64,000 bases of DNA from Silicimonas sp. (GTDB lineage: Bacteria; Pseudomonadota; Alphaproteobacteria; Rhodobacterales; Rhodobacteraceae), in the NCBI GenBank assembly GCA_022824525.1, contig JAJDZT010000145.1, positions 1-64,000 on the forward strand, given 5' to 3'. Below are positions 27,837-38,200 of this stretch, one piece after another. Under the pieces are notes generated by a model. It saw only the letters and a list, made by a program, of their open reading frames with translations. It made no database searches and was not told where the DNA came from. Within the stretch, counting starts at the first letter, position 1. Each line of letters opens with the position of its first letter. Both the position numbers and the translations under genes were made by a program.

Positions 27837-29800
27837 TCGGCCGGCACCCGTGCTTTGGTTCGGGCCGCTCCTGCAGCCACCCGGAAGCGGCGATCCGTGA
27901 GTGACAATGTACCGCCAATCGCCATGATAATCGCACCCGCCCAAATCCAGTTGGCAAAGGGCTTGATAAATGTGCGCACGGCCCAACTTCCGTCGGCCTG
28001 TTCATCACCAATCACCACGTAGAGGTCCCGGAATACGCCATTGTCGATGGCCGCTTCCGTCGTTGGCATGCCGGCAACCGGATAGAAGCGGCTTTCCGGT
28101 GTCAGCACCGCAACTTCGGACCCGCGCTGAAGCCTGATCTCGGCCATCGTGGAGATGTAGTTCGGTCCCTGCACTTCCCGCACATCGACCAGTGTCACGT
28201 CGTAGTTACCGACACGGAACTCGTCCCCTATGCTGGCAGTGCGAACATCCTCGATCTCCCACGCCAGAAGCGCGGCGATTCCAAAAATCGTTACGCCAAA
28301 CCCCATGTGGGCGACAACACGCCCCCAATCGGCACGTGGCAATCGCCATGCGCGAGACAGTTTGGACGCAAAATCTCCTCGTCCGGTGCGCACCCAAAGG
28401 TCAGCCAAGGCTCCGATGACCAGCCAACTCCCAAGAAGCGCGCCGACCGGAGCCAACAAGGTGCGTCCTGTTTGAACAGTCCAAACAAGTGCAAATACGA
28501 TAAACGCCGCCACCAGAGCCAACCAAAGGGGTCTGAGAGCCTTCCCCACCTTCGCACGTTTCCAAGGAAGGATGGACCCGACAGGCAACAGAAGTGCCAG
28601 CAAAACCATGAACGGTGTGAAGGCCGCGTCAAAGAACGGAGGACCGACCGAAACCTTTCGGTCAAACGCCATCTCGGCGACCAGAGGCCATATTGTGCCA
28701 ATGAACACAACGAAGGTCGAAACGGCAAGAAGCACGTTGTTCAGAACCAACGCACTCTCTCGACTGGCCGTCGAGAATACGCCCTTGGCCTGCATCTCGG
28801 ACGCGCGCACCGCGTAAAGCGTCAATGCTCCCCCCATGAACACCCCGGTGATCGCCAGAAGGTACACGCCCCGCTCGGGATCATTTGCAAAGGCATGCAC
28901 ACTGGTCAGCACGCCCGAACGCACGATGAATGCGCCAATAAGCGAGAATCCGAAGGCAAGGATGGCCAGCAGGATGGTCCAGCTTTTCAGCGCTTCCCGC
29001 TTCTCGACCACAATGGCCGAATGCAAAAGCGCTGCCGCGATCAGCCAAGGCATGAACGATGCGTTTTCGACCGGGTCCCAAAACCAGAAACCGCCCCAAC
29101 CCAATTCATAGTATGCCCACCAGGATCCAAGCGCGATCCCGATGGTCAGGTTGAGCCACGCGAGAAGTGTCCAAGGACGCACCCAGCGTCCCCAAGCGGC
29201 ATCAACCCGCCCCTCGATCAAGGCGGCCACCGCGAAGGAGAAGCTCATCGAAAGCCCCACATAACCGAGGTACAGAAACGGCGGATGAAAGGCGAGCCCC
29301 GGGTCCTGCAACAGCGGGTTCAAGTCCTGCCCGTTCATTGGCGGCTGCGCGAGCCGCAAGAACGGATTGGACGTAAAAATCAGAAAGCTCAGGAAAGCGA
29401 CGCCCACAGCAGCCTGCACAGCGAGGACACGCGCCTTTAGGCGCTCCGGCAGGTTGCCTCCAAACAACGCCACCAGGGCCCCGAAGAGTGCAAGAATCAG
29501 GCACCAAAGGAGCATCGACCCTTCGTGGTTTCCCCAAACCCCGGTGACCTTGTAGAGCATCGGCTTCAATGTATGAGAATTCAGCGCAACAAGACGGACG
29601 GAGAAATCCGAAGTGACGAACGCGTAGGTCAACGCACAGAAAGAGAACATGATAAGCACGGCCTGAGCGATCGCTGCAGGTGCCCCAACGGCCATCCATG
29701 GCACCCAATTTTTCTGAGCACCTACAAGCGGCAAAACCATCTGCAGCCCGGCCACGAGCAAGGCCAAAAGCAGCGTGAAGTGTCCAAGTTCAACAATCAT
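27833..29800 (-). CDS. ccmF: Haem lyase CcmF
   Basis: Large multi-pass inner-membrane subunit of the system I haem lyase, transferring haem from CcmE to apocytochrome c. The tryptophan-rich WWD-type motif GGFWFWDPVENASFMPW lies near residues 230-250, and about fourteen hydrophobic segments span 655 residues, a normal length. It is coupled to ccmH and preceded by small genes rather than directly by ccmE. Confidence 0.97.
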   Translation of the reverse strand: MIVELGHFTLLLALLVAGLQMVLPLVGAQKNWVPWMAVGAPAAIAQAVLIMFSFCALTYAFVTSDFSVRLVALNSHTLKPMLYKVTGVWGNHEGSMLLWCLILALFGALVALFGGNLPERLKARVLAVQAAVGVAFLSFLIFTSNPFLRLAQPPMNGQDLNPLLQDPGLAFHPPFLYLGYVGLSMSFSFAVAALIEGRVDAAWGRWVRPWTLLAWLNLTIGIALGSWWAYYELGWGGFWFWDPVENASFMPWLIAAALLHSAIVVEKREALKSWTILLAILAFGFSLIGAFIVRSGVLTSVHAFANDPERGVYLLAITGVFMGGALTLYAVRASEMQAKGVFSTASRESALVLNNVLLAVSTFVVFIGTIWPLVAEMAFDRKVSVGPPFFDAAFTPFMVLLALLLPVGSILPWKRAKVGKALRPLWLALVAAFIVFALVWTVQTGRTLLAPVGALLGSWLVIGALADLWVRTGRGDFASKLSRAWRLPRADWGRVVAHMGFGVTIFGIAALLAWEIEDVRTASIGDEFRVGNYDVTLVDVREVQGPNYISTMAEIRLQRGSEVAVLTPESRFYPVAGMPTTEAAIDNGVFRDLYVVIGDEQADGSWAVRTFIKPFANWIWAGAIIMAIGGTLSLTDRRFRVAAGAARTKARVPAE

Positions 29801-29862
29801 AACCCCGTTCTAGGCCGCATCGCCCATCCCGCCAAGGGACGCTTGGTCGCAAGCGCGTGAGG

Positions 29863-30285
29863 TCAGACCGAAATGGCCACCGCGACTGAAACGAGCAGGG
29901 ACACCACGACCGGGGCAAAAGTCGCGACGCGCGACAAGGAAAAGGAGCGCCCAATCACCTCGAGATGCATAATTGCGCCCACGTGGTAGAGCGCCAAAAA
30001 AACAAAAAGCAATAAATTCTGCTGCATCCATTCAGGAGCATTGAGAAGGTTGAACAGCCACCACCACGACATCACGCAAGCCGCACCGGCCCAACCAAAA
30101 GCCATACCAAGCGCAAGAGGAGTTGACCGCATGGCCCAGAGCCAAAAAAAGGTCGCCGATATTACGATGGCTAGCAGTGCAAACGCACCATAGCCGATCA
30201 GATACGCCAGATCGTATCCAAAAAAGAAATCCGCGAGTTTGAATGCCGCCGCAATCAAGATCAGCAACCAGATTGGTTTCGTCAT
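29863..30285 (-). CDS. Four-TM membrane protein, hypothetical
   Basis: The 140-residue product has four predicted membrane helices (about 6-22, 28-50, 62-80 and 88-108, with a further hydrophobic C-terminus). No known domain is recognised. Its ATG overlaps the stop of the upstream 42-residue gene (ATGA), and it lies 62 bases before ccmF, so it is part of the same leftward operon. Whether it serves the lysis cassette or cytochrome maturation cannot be told. Confidence 0.7.
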   Translation of the reverse strand: MTKPIWLLILIAAAFKLADFFFGYDLAYLIGYGAFALLAIVISATFFWLWAMRSTPLALGMAFGWAGAACVMSWWWLFNLLNAPEWMQQNLLLFVFLALYHVGAIMHLEVIGRSFSLSRVATFAPVVVSLLVSVAVAISV

Positions 30286-30410
30286 CGTTTCAGCACCTCT
30301 CGAAGAAGGCCGTCCAACTCGTCCGCAGCCTTTTGATTACGATCCATCGCTTGCCCAAGACCCCGCCCAGTCAAAAACCTCCGAACAGCCAACCAGAACC
30401 GCGTCGCCAT
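30282..30410 (-). CDS. 42-residue basic protein of the lysis cassette
   Basis: A short gene encoding MATRFWLAVRRFLTG at its start and an amphipathic helix rich in Ala, Asp, Arg and Leu after it. Support comes from exact packing: the start is 3 bases after the upstream stop and its own stop overlaps the next ATG (ATGA). No function is recognised. It lacks a membrane-spanning length but could bind a membrane surface. Confidence 0.6.
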   Translation of the reverse strand: MATRFWLAVRRFLTGRGLGQAMDRNQKAADELDGLLREVLKR

Positions 30411-30413
30411 CGT

Positions 30414-30593
30414 TCAGTTCCTCGGCATGCGTTCGCGGATGACGGTCGCAATTTCCGTCAGGATCGCTGCATTCTTGTCCAGGACCGCACGCGTCGCTCT
30501 ATCCTTTTCGGCATCACGCCAAAGAAGGAAGAAGACGAGAATGACCCAGGGACCGTGATCAGCCAGAACTTTGAGAATGAGATCACCGCTCAC
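30414..30593 (-). CDS. Small one-TM holin-like protein (BhlA-like layout)
   Basis: A 59-residue product with a GTG start at 30593. Residues 4-24 (LILKVLADHGPWVILVFFLL) form one membrane segment, followed by a charged helix (WRDAEKDRATRAV...). This layout resembles BhlA/UviB-type holin-like proteins, though similarity is architectural only. The start overlaps the end of the upstream gene by 11 bases, and it sits two genes after the 3-TM holin. Confidence 0.6.
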   Translation of the reverse strand: MSGDLILKVLADHGPWVILVFFLLWRDAEKDRATRAVLDKNAAILTEIATVIRERMPRN

Positions 30594-30789
30594 GTGTCAT
30601 TCTCCAATCCTCAAGGGCTGCGTTTTCCGGGAACCGTCGCGCCCTGTCTCGTAAGATGACGGGGGCTTCTTCTTCGTCCCTGTCATCTTCCAGATCTGGT
30701 TCTGGCTGTGAGGTGATCTCTTGCAAGGATTGGATGCCCTGCACGACCTGCGGCGCGCGCGCGACGGTTTCCGCCAGCGACCGTTGCAA
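30583..30789 (-). CDS. Acidic 68-residue hypothetical protein of the lysis cassette
   Basis: A short frame with a TTG start at 30789, 21 bases after the holin stop, ending with MTRER overlapping the next gene. The middle (PEPDLEDDRDEEE) is strongly acidic and no membrane segment is present. A competing frame with an ATG at 30794 reads basic low-complexity sequence and is less convincing. Existence rests on its position in a gap otherwise free of genes. Confidence 0.42.
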   Translation of the reverse strand: MQRSLAETVARAPQVVQGIQSLQEITSQPEPDLEDDRDEEEAPVILRDRARRFPENAALEDWRMTRER

Positions 30790-30810
30790 GTCATGTGTTT
30801 TCGCCTGATG

Positions 30811-31170
30811 TCACGCCCCGAAGTAGAATGAAACGATGGCCCCCATCAGCCACCAAAGTGGCTCAGGCACGAGTGCAATTCCTTGCATGCGCGTGGCAAA
30901 CCAAACCGGGTCCGTCATCGCAGAGACGAAAAGGCCCAATGTCCCAAGCGCCAGCATCGGTCGCGGCAGACGGTTCAAGCCATCTATGAACCGATCGAAC
31001 CATCCTTTCCGTTCGAACCCGAACTCGGAGGCAAATTGCGAAAGCGCTGCGGCCTGGCGTGCGGCATCACGGATTTCGCTCGCCTCAGCGTTCGGTCGGA
31101 AGATTTCAACCGTTTCTCGAATGGCGTTCCGACCGCCACCGAACAAGGCCCCCAACAGACTGCCAATCAT
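30811..31170 (-). CDS. Holin, 3-TM type (gene-transfer-agent holin family)
   Basis: A 119-residue protein. An amphipathic start (MIGSLLGALFGGG) and a helical linker (20-65) lead to hydrophobic segments near 75-90 and 100-117. RPMLALGTLGLFV and PLWWLMGAIVSFYFGA are typical of the GTA_holin_3TM family, which releases gene transfer agents by letting the endolysin cross the membrane. The ATG at 31170 overlaps the endolysin stop (ATGA). Upstream in-frame codons only read the endolysin gene, so this start is firm. Confidence 0.88.
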   Translation of the reverse strand: MIGSLLGALFGGGRNAIRETVEIFRPNAEASEIRDAARQAAALSQFASEFGFERKGWFDRFIDGLNRLPRPMLALGTLGLFVSAMTDPVWFATRMQGIALVPEPLWWLMGAIVSFYFGA

Positions 31171-31778
31171 TGCCAGCCCCGTATGCGCGCAGCGTGCTCT
31201 GCATCTGTCAAATGGTATCTTGGCGAGATGAATTCCTCCGCACGGCGAATCCAACCGCCTTTTCCCCCGTCCCTGCGCCGTGCGTACTTGCGGCTCGCGG
31301 TCCGGCGGTCGGCCAACGCGTAATAGTAATTCCGTCGCTCGATCCCATAAGCGTCCGCAAGATGGTCCGGGGCCATTTCCGCTGCTCGGCTCGCTGCAGC
31401 GAGTGTCTTCGAGCCGATCTTGCCATCTACGGTCAGCTTGATCCCAAGCTTCTGCAGAAGCCTCTGTAATATCTTGATGGCGTTTGCGCCCGCATTGACC
31501 TGCATATCGAAAACCGTCGCATGCAGCGCCGCAGGCAGACCGGAAATACCGGGGTCATGAAAGTAATGCCTGATGAAGATGTCGCGGGCTTGAGCCTTCG
31601 TCAGACGCCGCACATCCTGAGAATCCACATCACCGTCGCCATCCAGATCGAGTCCAAGGCGCCGCATTGTATGGATCGTCACGCCAAAATTGATCGCGCC
31701 ACCCGGGTCATCCGGATCGTTTACATACCCACCTTCCCTTTCGAGAATGGCGTCGGCAATTTCCGTTACAGATCGCAT
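31167..31778 (-). CDS. GH108-type N-acetylmuramidase (endolysin)
   Basis: A 203-residue muramidase. ILEREGGYVNDPDDPGG holds the catalytic-type Glu15 and the EGGYVND signature of glycoside hydrolase family 108, with a C-terminal peptidoglycan-binding domain of the same family (about 120-185). ATG 31778 is preferred over TTG 31796 because a GAGAG element lies upstream. It is paired with the holin in the order known for Rhodobacter capsulatus gene transfer agent lysis genes. It lies 60 bases after ccmE. A CCCGC/GCGGG stem (31790-31805) sits in its leader. Confidence 0.9.
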   Translation of the reverse strand: MRSVTEIADAILEREGGYVNDPDDPGGAINFGVTIHTMRRLGLDLDGDGDVDSQDVRRLTKAQARDIFIRHYFHDPGISGLPAALHATVFDMQVNAGANAIKILQRLLQKLGIKLTVDGKIGSKTLAAASRAAEMAPDHLADAYGIERRNYYYALADRRTASRKYARRRDGGKGGWIRRAEEFISPRYHLTDAEHAARIRGWQ

Positions 31779-31838
31779 CGTTGCTCTCACCCGCAAAATC
31801 GCGGGAAAGCTGCGATGAAGTTGTTAACGTTGGGCGAA

Positions 31839-32288
31839 CTAGCCGTTCGGGTCTTGGTAGGCGCCCTGCTCTTTCAGAACGTCGATCACCTCCGCGGGCA
31901 TGTACGTCTCGTCGTGTTTCGCCAGCAATTCGGAGGCCTGAAATACGCCGTCCACATAGTAGCCCTTCACGATCGTACCTTGCCCTTCACCAAAAAGATC
32001 GGGCGCAGGATCAGCACCGACGTATCGGACCGGCACCTCGGCTCCACCATCAGAAATGACAAAGCTGAACTGGACACCCTCGACGCCGGTCATGGAGCCC
32101 TCTTTTACAAGCCCACCCAACTGGAAGAACTCATCCGCCCCCGGCGGAGCGGCCAACACCTCGGAAGGCGAGCGGAAGAACTGAAACGCATCTTTTGGCA
32201 GGAACCAAAGGATCGCAAGAACACCGAGCAGGCAAACCCCCGCGAGGCCCACAATCTGAATACGTCGTTGTTTTTTCAGTCCCTTCAT
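31839..32288 (-). CDS. ccmE: Cytochrome c maturation haem chaperone CcmE
   Basis: Periplasmic haem carrier anchored by an N-terminal membrane segment (11-30). The haem-attaching His125 lies in LAKHDETYMP, the HDExY motif of the family. At 149 residues it is full length. It is separated from its functional partner ccmF by the six-gene lysis-type cassette, although all read in one direction. argC lies 87 bases upstream. Confidence 0.96.
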   Translation of the reverse strand: MKGLKKQRRIQIVGLAGVCLLGVLAILWFLPKDAFQFFRSPSEVLAAPPGADEFFQLGGLVKEGSMTGVEGVQFSFVISDGGAEVPVRYVGADPAPDLFGEGQGTIVKGYYVDGVFQASELLAKHDETYMPAEVIDVLKEQGAYQDPNG

Positions 32289-32375
32289 CGCTTAGTCTCG
32301 CTCCCAATACGCTCGCCCGAGGCATCAAGTGTCTTGCGTTTCCTGAGGTCGTCTCTCTTCATGAAACGGCCTGCC

Positions 32376-33404
32376 TCAAGGATAAACCGGCGCAAGCATC
32401 AGTCCAGTCGTCTCCTCGACTCCAAGCATCAGGTTTGCGTTTTGCACGGCCTGCCCTGACGATCCCTTCGTAAGATTGTCCAACGTGGCAAATACCGTTG
32501 CCCTGCCGGAAACACGATCTCCGACCACTCCGATGTGACAGAAGTTTGATGCCCTTACATCTTTCATCTGCGGAATTTCTCCAAACGGCAAAACCTGAAT
32601 AAACACCTCATTCAAATAGGCATTCGAAAGGGTTTCGTGAACCTTTTGGGGATCGCCCTTGAGGTAGCAGGTCATCACGATACCTCGGGCGGCCGGCAAA
32701 AGATGAGGTGTCAGTTGAATTCGCACATCTCGCCCGGCCGCTTTGGAGAGCTCTTGATCGAATTCACCAAGGTGACGATGGGTGCCCCCGGCCGAGTAGG
32801 CCTTCACGTTCTCGTTAAGCTCCGACAGCAATAGATGCTCTTTCGCAGAACGCCCGGCGCCGCTCGTTGCCGCTTTCAGATCGAGGATGATGTCGTCGAG
32901 ATCGATGACGCCCGCGGCCACCAGCGGAATGAGTGCATACTGCCCTGTGGCAGCGTTGCACCCCGTTCCCGCTACGAAACGCGCCGCCTTTATCTCTTCA
33001 CGATAGAACTCGGTCAGACCGTAAACAGCTTCGCTCTGCATCTCTACTGCGTCATGTCCTTTTCCGTACCATTTGGAATAGGCCTCTGGATCGCGGAGCC
33101 GAAAATCTGCCGAGAGATCGACCACCTTAACAGAACTTGGAATCGACGGGATCACGGCTTGGCTGGTGGCATGCGGAAGGGCGCAAAAAACAAGATCGAG
33201 GTCACTGTCGTCCAGATCATCAATCGTGATGAGGTCTGGCAGGTTCAGATGCCGCAAATGCGGATAGACTGCAGACATCGGCAAGCCCGCCTTGCGGTCG
33301 CCCGTCAAGGCTTTGATTTCAAAAGATGGGTGCGTCGCGATGATCCGGACAAGTTCGGCGCCCGTGTATCCGGACGCACCAAGAATGGCGATGTTATGGG
33401 GCAT
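32376..33404 (-). CDS. argC: N-acetyl-gamma-glutamyl-phosphate reductase
   Basis: Third enzyme of arginine synthesis, reducing N-acetylglutamyl phosphate with [15 protein letters not shown] at residues 9-18 binds nucleotide, and Cys149 in [11 protein letters not shown] is the thioester-forming residue. The 342-residue length is typical of the common class. It leads the leftward group with ccmE. Confidence 0.97.
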   Translation of the reverse strand: MPHNIAILGASGYTGAELVRIIATHPSFEIKALTGDRKAGLPMSAVYPHLRHLNLPDLITIDDLDDSDLDLVFCALPHATSQAVIPSIPSSVKVVDLSADFRLRDPEAYSKWYGKGHDAVEMQSEAVYGLTEFYREEIKAARFVAGTGCNAATGQYALIPLVAAGVIDLDDIILDLKAATSGAGRSAKEHLLLSELNENVKAYSAGGTHRHLGEFDQELSKAAGRDVRIQLTPHLLPAARGIVMTCYLKGDPQKVHETLSNAYLNEVFIQVLPFGEIPQMKDVRASNFCHIGVVGDRVSGRATVFATLDNLTKGSSGQAVQNANLMLGVEETTGLMLAPVYP

Positions 33405-33461
33405 GTGCCCGCTCCTTCAGAATTTCCCAAGATGTGTAAAACGTGCGAAGACAAGCCGCAA

Positions 33462-34274
33462 TCAGGCGGCATGAAACTCCGTTCGTCGTCGGAGGAAACG
33501 GGTCGCTTGATCGCTCACCCGCTGAGGATCGCCTGTCGTCAAAAACATCGGCACTTCTCCGGGACCCCGCATTTCGGGACGCCGCTTCAAGTAGTCGGCG
33601 AGGCTGGCAGCCACAAGTGCCGGTTGGCTGAAGACCTTAACATTCGGTCCGAGTGCGTCTTTGAAGTCATCTTCGACAATCGGGTAGTGTGTGCAGCCCA
33701 GTATTGCGGCGTCGGGTTCCGGCATCTTTCGCCTCAATGCTTCCACGTGGCTTCGAACCAGCGCTTCGGCCAAGATCATGTCGCCTTCTTCAATGGCGTC
33801 GACGACCCCCGCGCAAGCTTGCGCCTCCACGTCTACACCGATCGCCCGAAACGCCAGTTCCCTCTGAAATGCGCGACTGCGAACTGTTGCTGGCGTCGCA
33901 AACAGGGCCACATGTTTGACGGCAACTTCGCGAGGTGGGGAGTTGTCGCCCCACTCCCGCTCCGTCAACGCTTCGATAAGCGGAACGAAAACGCCGAGCA
34001 CGCGTTTGTCGGCGGGCACCCAGCCCTCCTGCATACGGCGCAGTGCCGCCGCCGAAGCCGTATTGCAAGCCAGGATCACAAGATCACACCCTGCCTCGAA
34101 CAGCCGCGTTACCCCAGCGGTCGTCAATTTGTAGATGTCTTCTGCGTCGCGCACCCCGTAAGGTGTGTTTGCGTTATCGCCAAAGTAGACAAAGGGCACG
34201 TCCGGGAGCGCTTCGGCAGCCGCCTGATAGACGGTCAGACCGCCAAGCCCGCTGTCAAATATCCCGACTGCCAT
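33462..34274 (-). CDS. murI: Glutamate racemase
   Basis: Provides D-glutamate for peptidoglycan. [10 protein letters not shown] at residues 6-15 and the two catalytic cysteines, Cys70 (LACNTASA) and Cys194 (LGCTHYP), are present. The frame runs further upstream into the acyltransferase gene, but ATG 34274 (MAVGIFDSG) fits the family and overlaps that gene by 20 bases. Length 270 residues is normal. Confidence 0.96.
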   Translation of the reverse strand: MAVGIFDSGLGGLTVYQAAAEALPDVPFVYFGDNANTPYGVRDAEDIYKLTTAGVTRLFEAGCDLVILACNTASAAALRRMQEGWVPADKRVLGVFVPLIEALTEREWGDNSPPREVAVKHVALFATPATVRSRAFQRELAFRAIGVDVEAQACAGVVDAIEEGDMILAEALVRSHVEALRRKMPEPDAAILGCTHYPIVEDDFKDALGPNVKVFSQPALVAASLADYLKRRPEMRGPGEVPMFLTTGDPQRVSDQATRFLRRRTEFHAA

Positions 34275-35154
34275 TGCTCTCGCCCCGTTTGTGCTTGGCC
34301 TCGAATTCGAACCCGTAAACGGGTTCGCAAGGTTTTGGAGACAGGGCATAGGTTCGCGCGCGCAGAAAGTCCATCATCGCTTTCTGATCACTCTTATATT
34401 GTTGGATTTCAGCCGGATCGATCGGGTCGCCAACCACGACACGCACCGGTTCATCTGTCCGGCGTTTGAATTCCTTTATCAGGAGCGCCATCCGAAGCGT
34501 GGTATGGAGATGGCTTGCGATCTGGAACAACCGTGAGTTTGCGCCTTCGAAGAACACCGGCACGACCTGTGCACCACTCTTCGAAATCATCTTCGCCGTA
34601 AACGAACGCCACATCGGATCCATAGGAGCCGAAAAAGGCTTGGCCGAAGTTGAAACCGTGCCACCTGGGAAAACGCCAATGGCGCCACCCTCAGCCAGAT
34701 ATCGAAGCGCGGTTTTTCGCGTCTCGATGTTTTCCTGAATGGCCTCACGCGATTCATCGAACGAAATCGGGAGGATGACCCGGTCAAGGTCCTCCGCCTT
34801 CTTAAAAACGTTGTTCGCGAGTATCCGGAAGTCACCCCGCCGGCGCGTCGACAGGATATGTCCCATCATCAACCCGTCCAGAATGCCGTAGGGGTGGTTA
34901 GAAACAACGACAAGCGGCCCCTCGGCAGGTATGTTCTCAAGCGAGCCCCCGATCACGTCGAGTGAAAGGCCATAGCGCTCAACCATGACCTGCCAGAAAT
35001 CCTCACCCCGCTTCACAGCATCCTGATATCCAGCAGCGCGACGGATCAGGCGCAGGCGACCAGTCACGTTTTCCATCGTACGGATAAATGCCCGTCCGCC
35101 CTTGGTTTGGGCAGAGAAAGAATAAGAAATGTCTCGCGCGACCTGCTTGTTCAT
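34255..35154 (-). CDS. Lysophospholipid acyltransferase family protein (PlsC domain)
   Basis: A 299-residue acyltransferase. The NHxxxxD catalytic motif is NHPYGILD (86-93), and the substrate-phosphate-binding block reads FPGGT rather than FPEGT. Similar proteins in proteobacteria are called putative haemolysins or OlsA-like ornithine-lipid acyltransferases; which lipid it modifies cannot be decided. It overlaps murI and so is probably co-transcribed with it. Hydrophobic content is low, suggesting peripheral inner-membrane attachment. Confidence 0.85.
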   Translation of the reverse strand: MNKQVARDISYSFSAQTKGGRAFIRTMENVTGRLRLIRRAAGYQDAVKRGEDFWQVMVERYGLSLDVIGGSLENIPAEGPLVVVSNHPYGILDGLMMGHILSTRRRGDFRILANNVFKKAEDLDRVILPISFDESREAIQENIETRKTALRYLAEGGAIGVFPGGTVSTSAKPFSAPMDPMWRSFTAKMISKSGAQVVPVFFEGANSRLFQIASHLHTTLRMALLIKEFKRRTDEPVRVVVGDPIDPAEIQQYKSDQKAMMDFLRARTYALSPKPCEPVYGFEFEAKHKRGESNGSRDI

Positions 35155-35275
35155 GCCTGTGTCTCTCTCCGGCGGATGCCGAAATACTTAGGGCATGTCA
35201 GCAAGTGTTGCGAGAATTCTTATAGCTGTTTTGACAATCGAGACGTGCACGAGGTCTCGGCGACACAGCACTGAA

Positions 35276-38200
35276 TCATTCGGCCGCCTCACGCACGGTG
35301 TCGCCGCTCCGGTATGCTGCAAGAAGTTCTTCCCGGCGCTTTGCCGCTGCCGAGGCATTCGCTTCCTTAACTGGGCCGAAACCCCTGATTTGCAGAGGAA
35401 GCCTGGCGAGCGCGATCGCTGCTTCAATGTTCTTTCCCGGGTCCTTCAGAACCTCGGCCATGTCCTTCTCGTACTGCCTGATGAGCTGACGCTCCATTCG
35501 GCGTTCTGCGGTGTAACCGAATGGATTAAACGGCGTACCTCTTAAACCCTTCATGCGCGCCAGTAGCCGGAATTGCCACTCGCGCCCTTCGCCAAAGGGT
35601 TTCTTCATGGGCCGCCCATCGGGTCCTTCCTTTGACAACAGCGGGGGTGCAAGGTGGTAAGTCAGCTTCAGATCACCCGAGAATGCCTCGTCCGCCTTGG
35701 CACGTGTGCCCTGCAAAAGGCGCGCAACCTCAAACTCATCCTTGTAGGCGAGAAGTTTGTGATATCCCGTCGCGACCGCGTCTTTCAGCTCGGACGCCTC
35801 GCATCGGTCGACTAACTTGCGATAGCGTTTTGCAAGCCGTTTCCCTTGATAGGAAATCAGGTGTGCCTCTCTGAACGCAATCTTTTCGTCCAATGTCTTT
35901 GGCATCTCGACCACTTCGGACGAACTTACCTTCGCAACTTCATCCGGGTTGAGAACCGCCCACCGGCCAGCTTCAAAGGCCCGGAGGTTCTCCTTTACCT
36001 TGGCACCGTTCAATTCGATAGCCTGTCGGATAGCATCGCCTGCGATTGGGACCTGCCCAAGTTGCCACGCAGCACCCAACAGTATCATGTTGGAATAGAT
36101 GCCATCCCCCATGACTTTCGCAGCCAGTGTTGAAGCATCAAAACTTGTAACACCATCCTGCATCTTGCGCTCTAGCGTCATCAGCAAGCGATCGCCGGGT
36201 ATCTGAAACTCCGTATTCTGAGTGAATTCACCAGTGACGATTTCATGGGTATTGACCACACCCCGAGTTCGCCCCGGCACCATCAATTCCGTCGTTTTTG
36301 CACCAGCAGAGACGACAAGATCACCTCCGATCAGGGTGTCTGCCTCTCCTACGGCGACGCGTATGGCAGTGATATCTTCGGGACGCTTTCCGATGCGGCA
36401 ATGGATATGTACGGCGCCGCCCTTTTGGGCGAGACCGGCCATTTCCATCATGCCTGCCCCTTTGCCATCGAGATGGGCAGCCATGGCGAGGACAGCGCCG
36501 ATGGTAACCACTCCTGTTCCACCGACCCCGGTGATGACGATGTTATGCGTGAGTTCGATGTCGGGCAGAACAGGATGCGGCAAAAGCCCCGTATCTATAC
36601 CTATCGTCGCGGCCTTCCTAATCGCAGCTCCCTCGATGGTCACAAAGGACGGGCAGAAGCCATTCACACAGGAAAAGTCCTTGTTGCACGATGACTGATC
36701 AATCGCGCGTTTGCGTCCAAGCTCCGTTTCGACGGGGACAATGGACACGCAGTTAGACTGCACGCCACAATCGCCGCAGCCTTCGCAGATGTCGGTATTG
36801 ATGAATACCCGCTTGTCCGGATCAGGGAAGTGCCCGCGCTTTCGCCTCCGCCGTTTTTCGGCAGCACAGGTTTGCACGTAAAGGATTGCCGTCACACCTT
36901 TGGTCTTGGCCATGCGCTTTTGCACGATCGGCATCTCTGACCGGTCATGCCATGTGACTTCTTTCGGGAACAGGTTGCGTTCAGGTTCTTCCTTTGGATC
37001 GAAAACCACCGCGATGTCGCTGACACCGGCGGCAAGAAGTTCACGCGCAATGCGCTCAGGCGGCAACTCCCCGTCATTGGTTTGTCCGCCAGTCATCGCG
37101 ACTGCGTCGTTGTAGAGAATTTTGTAGGTTATGTTCACGCCAGCGGCCAAGGCTGCACGAACCGCCATCAAGCCCGAGTGATTGTACGTCCCGTCACCGA
37201 GATTCTGAAAGACGTGATCCCTGTTCGAGAACGGAGCCTCCCCGATCCAGTTGGCTCCTTCGCCACCCATGTGCGTGAAACCCGTGGTTTCGCGGTCCAT
37301 CCATTGGACCATGAAATGACATCCGATTCCGGCGTAAGCCCGGCTGTCCTCCGGCACCTTGGTGGACGTATTGTGCGGACAGCCAGAGCAGAAATACGGA
37401 AGGCGCGCGGCGATATCCGGCGCGTTGTCCGCAGCGCGCGCTGACCGCACAGCCTCCAGTCCGGCTCGTATGCGATCCGTTTCGCGCCCCTCTTCAATCA
37501 GAATGTCGCCGAGTTTCTCGGCGATCATCGCAGGATCAAGCGCGAACCGCGTCGGGAACAATTCTTCCGAATGCAGCGTTCCGGCGCCTCCTTTGTACCA
37601 GCCATATACGCGTCGACCGCGGCGATCATCGAAAATCGCCTCCTTGATTTGCACCTCGATCAGCTTGCGCTTTTCTTCAACAACGACGATCAGGTCCAAG
37701 CCTTCCGCCCAATCGTGGAAACCCTTCATGTCCAAGGGGAAGGTCTGCCCAATCTTGTAGGTTGTGATACCCAGCCGCTCCGCCTCCGCAGCGTCGATCC
37801 CAAGCAAACCAAGGGCATGAACCATATCGAGCCAGTTTTTACCCGCTGCCACAAAGCCAATCTTCGCCCCCGGTTTGCCCCAGATACGCTTGTCGATTTT
37901 GTTTGCATGGCTGAAAGCTTCTGCGGCGAAACGCTTGTAGTCGATGATCCGTGCTTCCTGCGGGATCCAGTGATCGCCAAGCCTTATGTTCAGCCCGCCA
38001 TCCGGCATCGGAAATTCAGGTTCGACAAAAGACATGCGATCCGTTCGTCCATCGACAACGGACGTCACCTCGACAGTGTCCTTCATGAGTTTTAGTCCGG
38101 CCCAAACGCCCGCAAACCGCGAGAGCGCATAGCCGTAGAGGCCGAAATCCAGAATTTCCTGAACGCCTGCCGGTGACAGAACCGGCATGTAAGCATCGAC

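Noticed and set aside
30597-30794. Alternative 65-codon frame in the lysis cassette starting with ATG 30794
   Set aside because: Its translation is basic and low complexity, and it does not couple to neighbours; the acidic frame 30583-30789 does.
35239-35259. CGAGAC/GTCTCG inverted repeat between the acyltransferase and oxidoreductase genes
   Set aside because: A 6-bp stem with a 9-base loop and no T-run in the direction of either gene; too weak for a terminator call.
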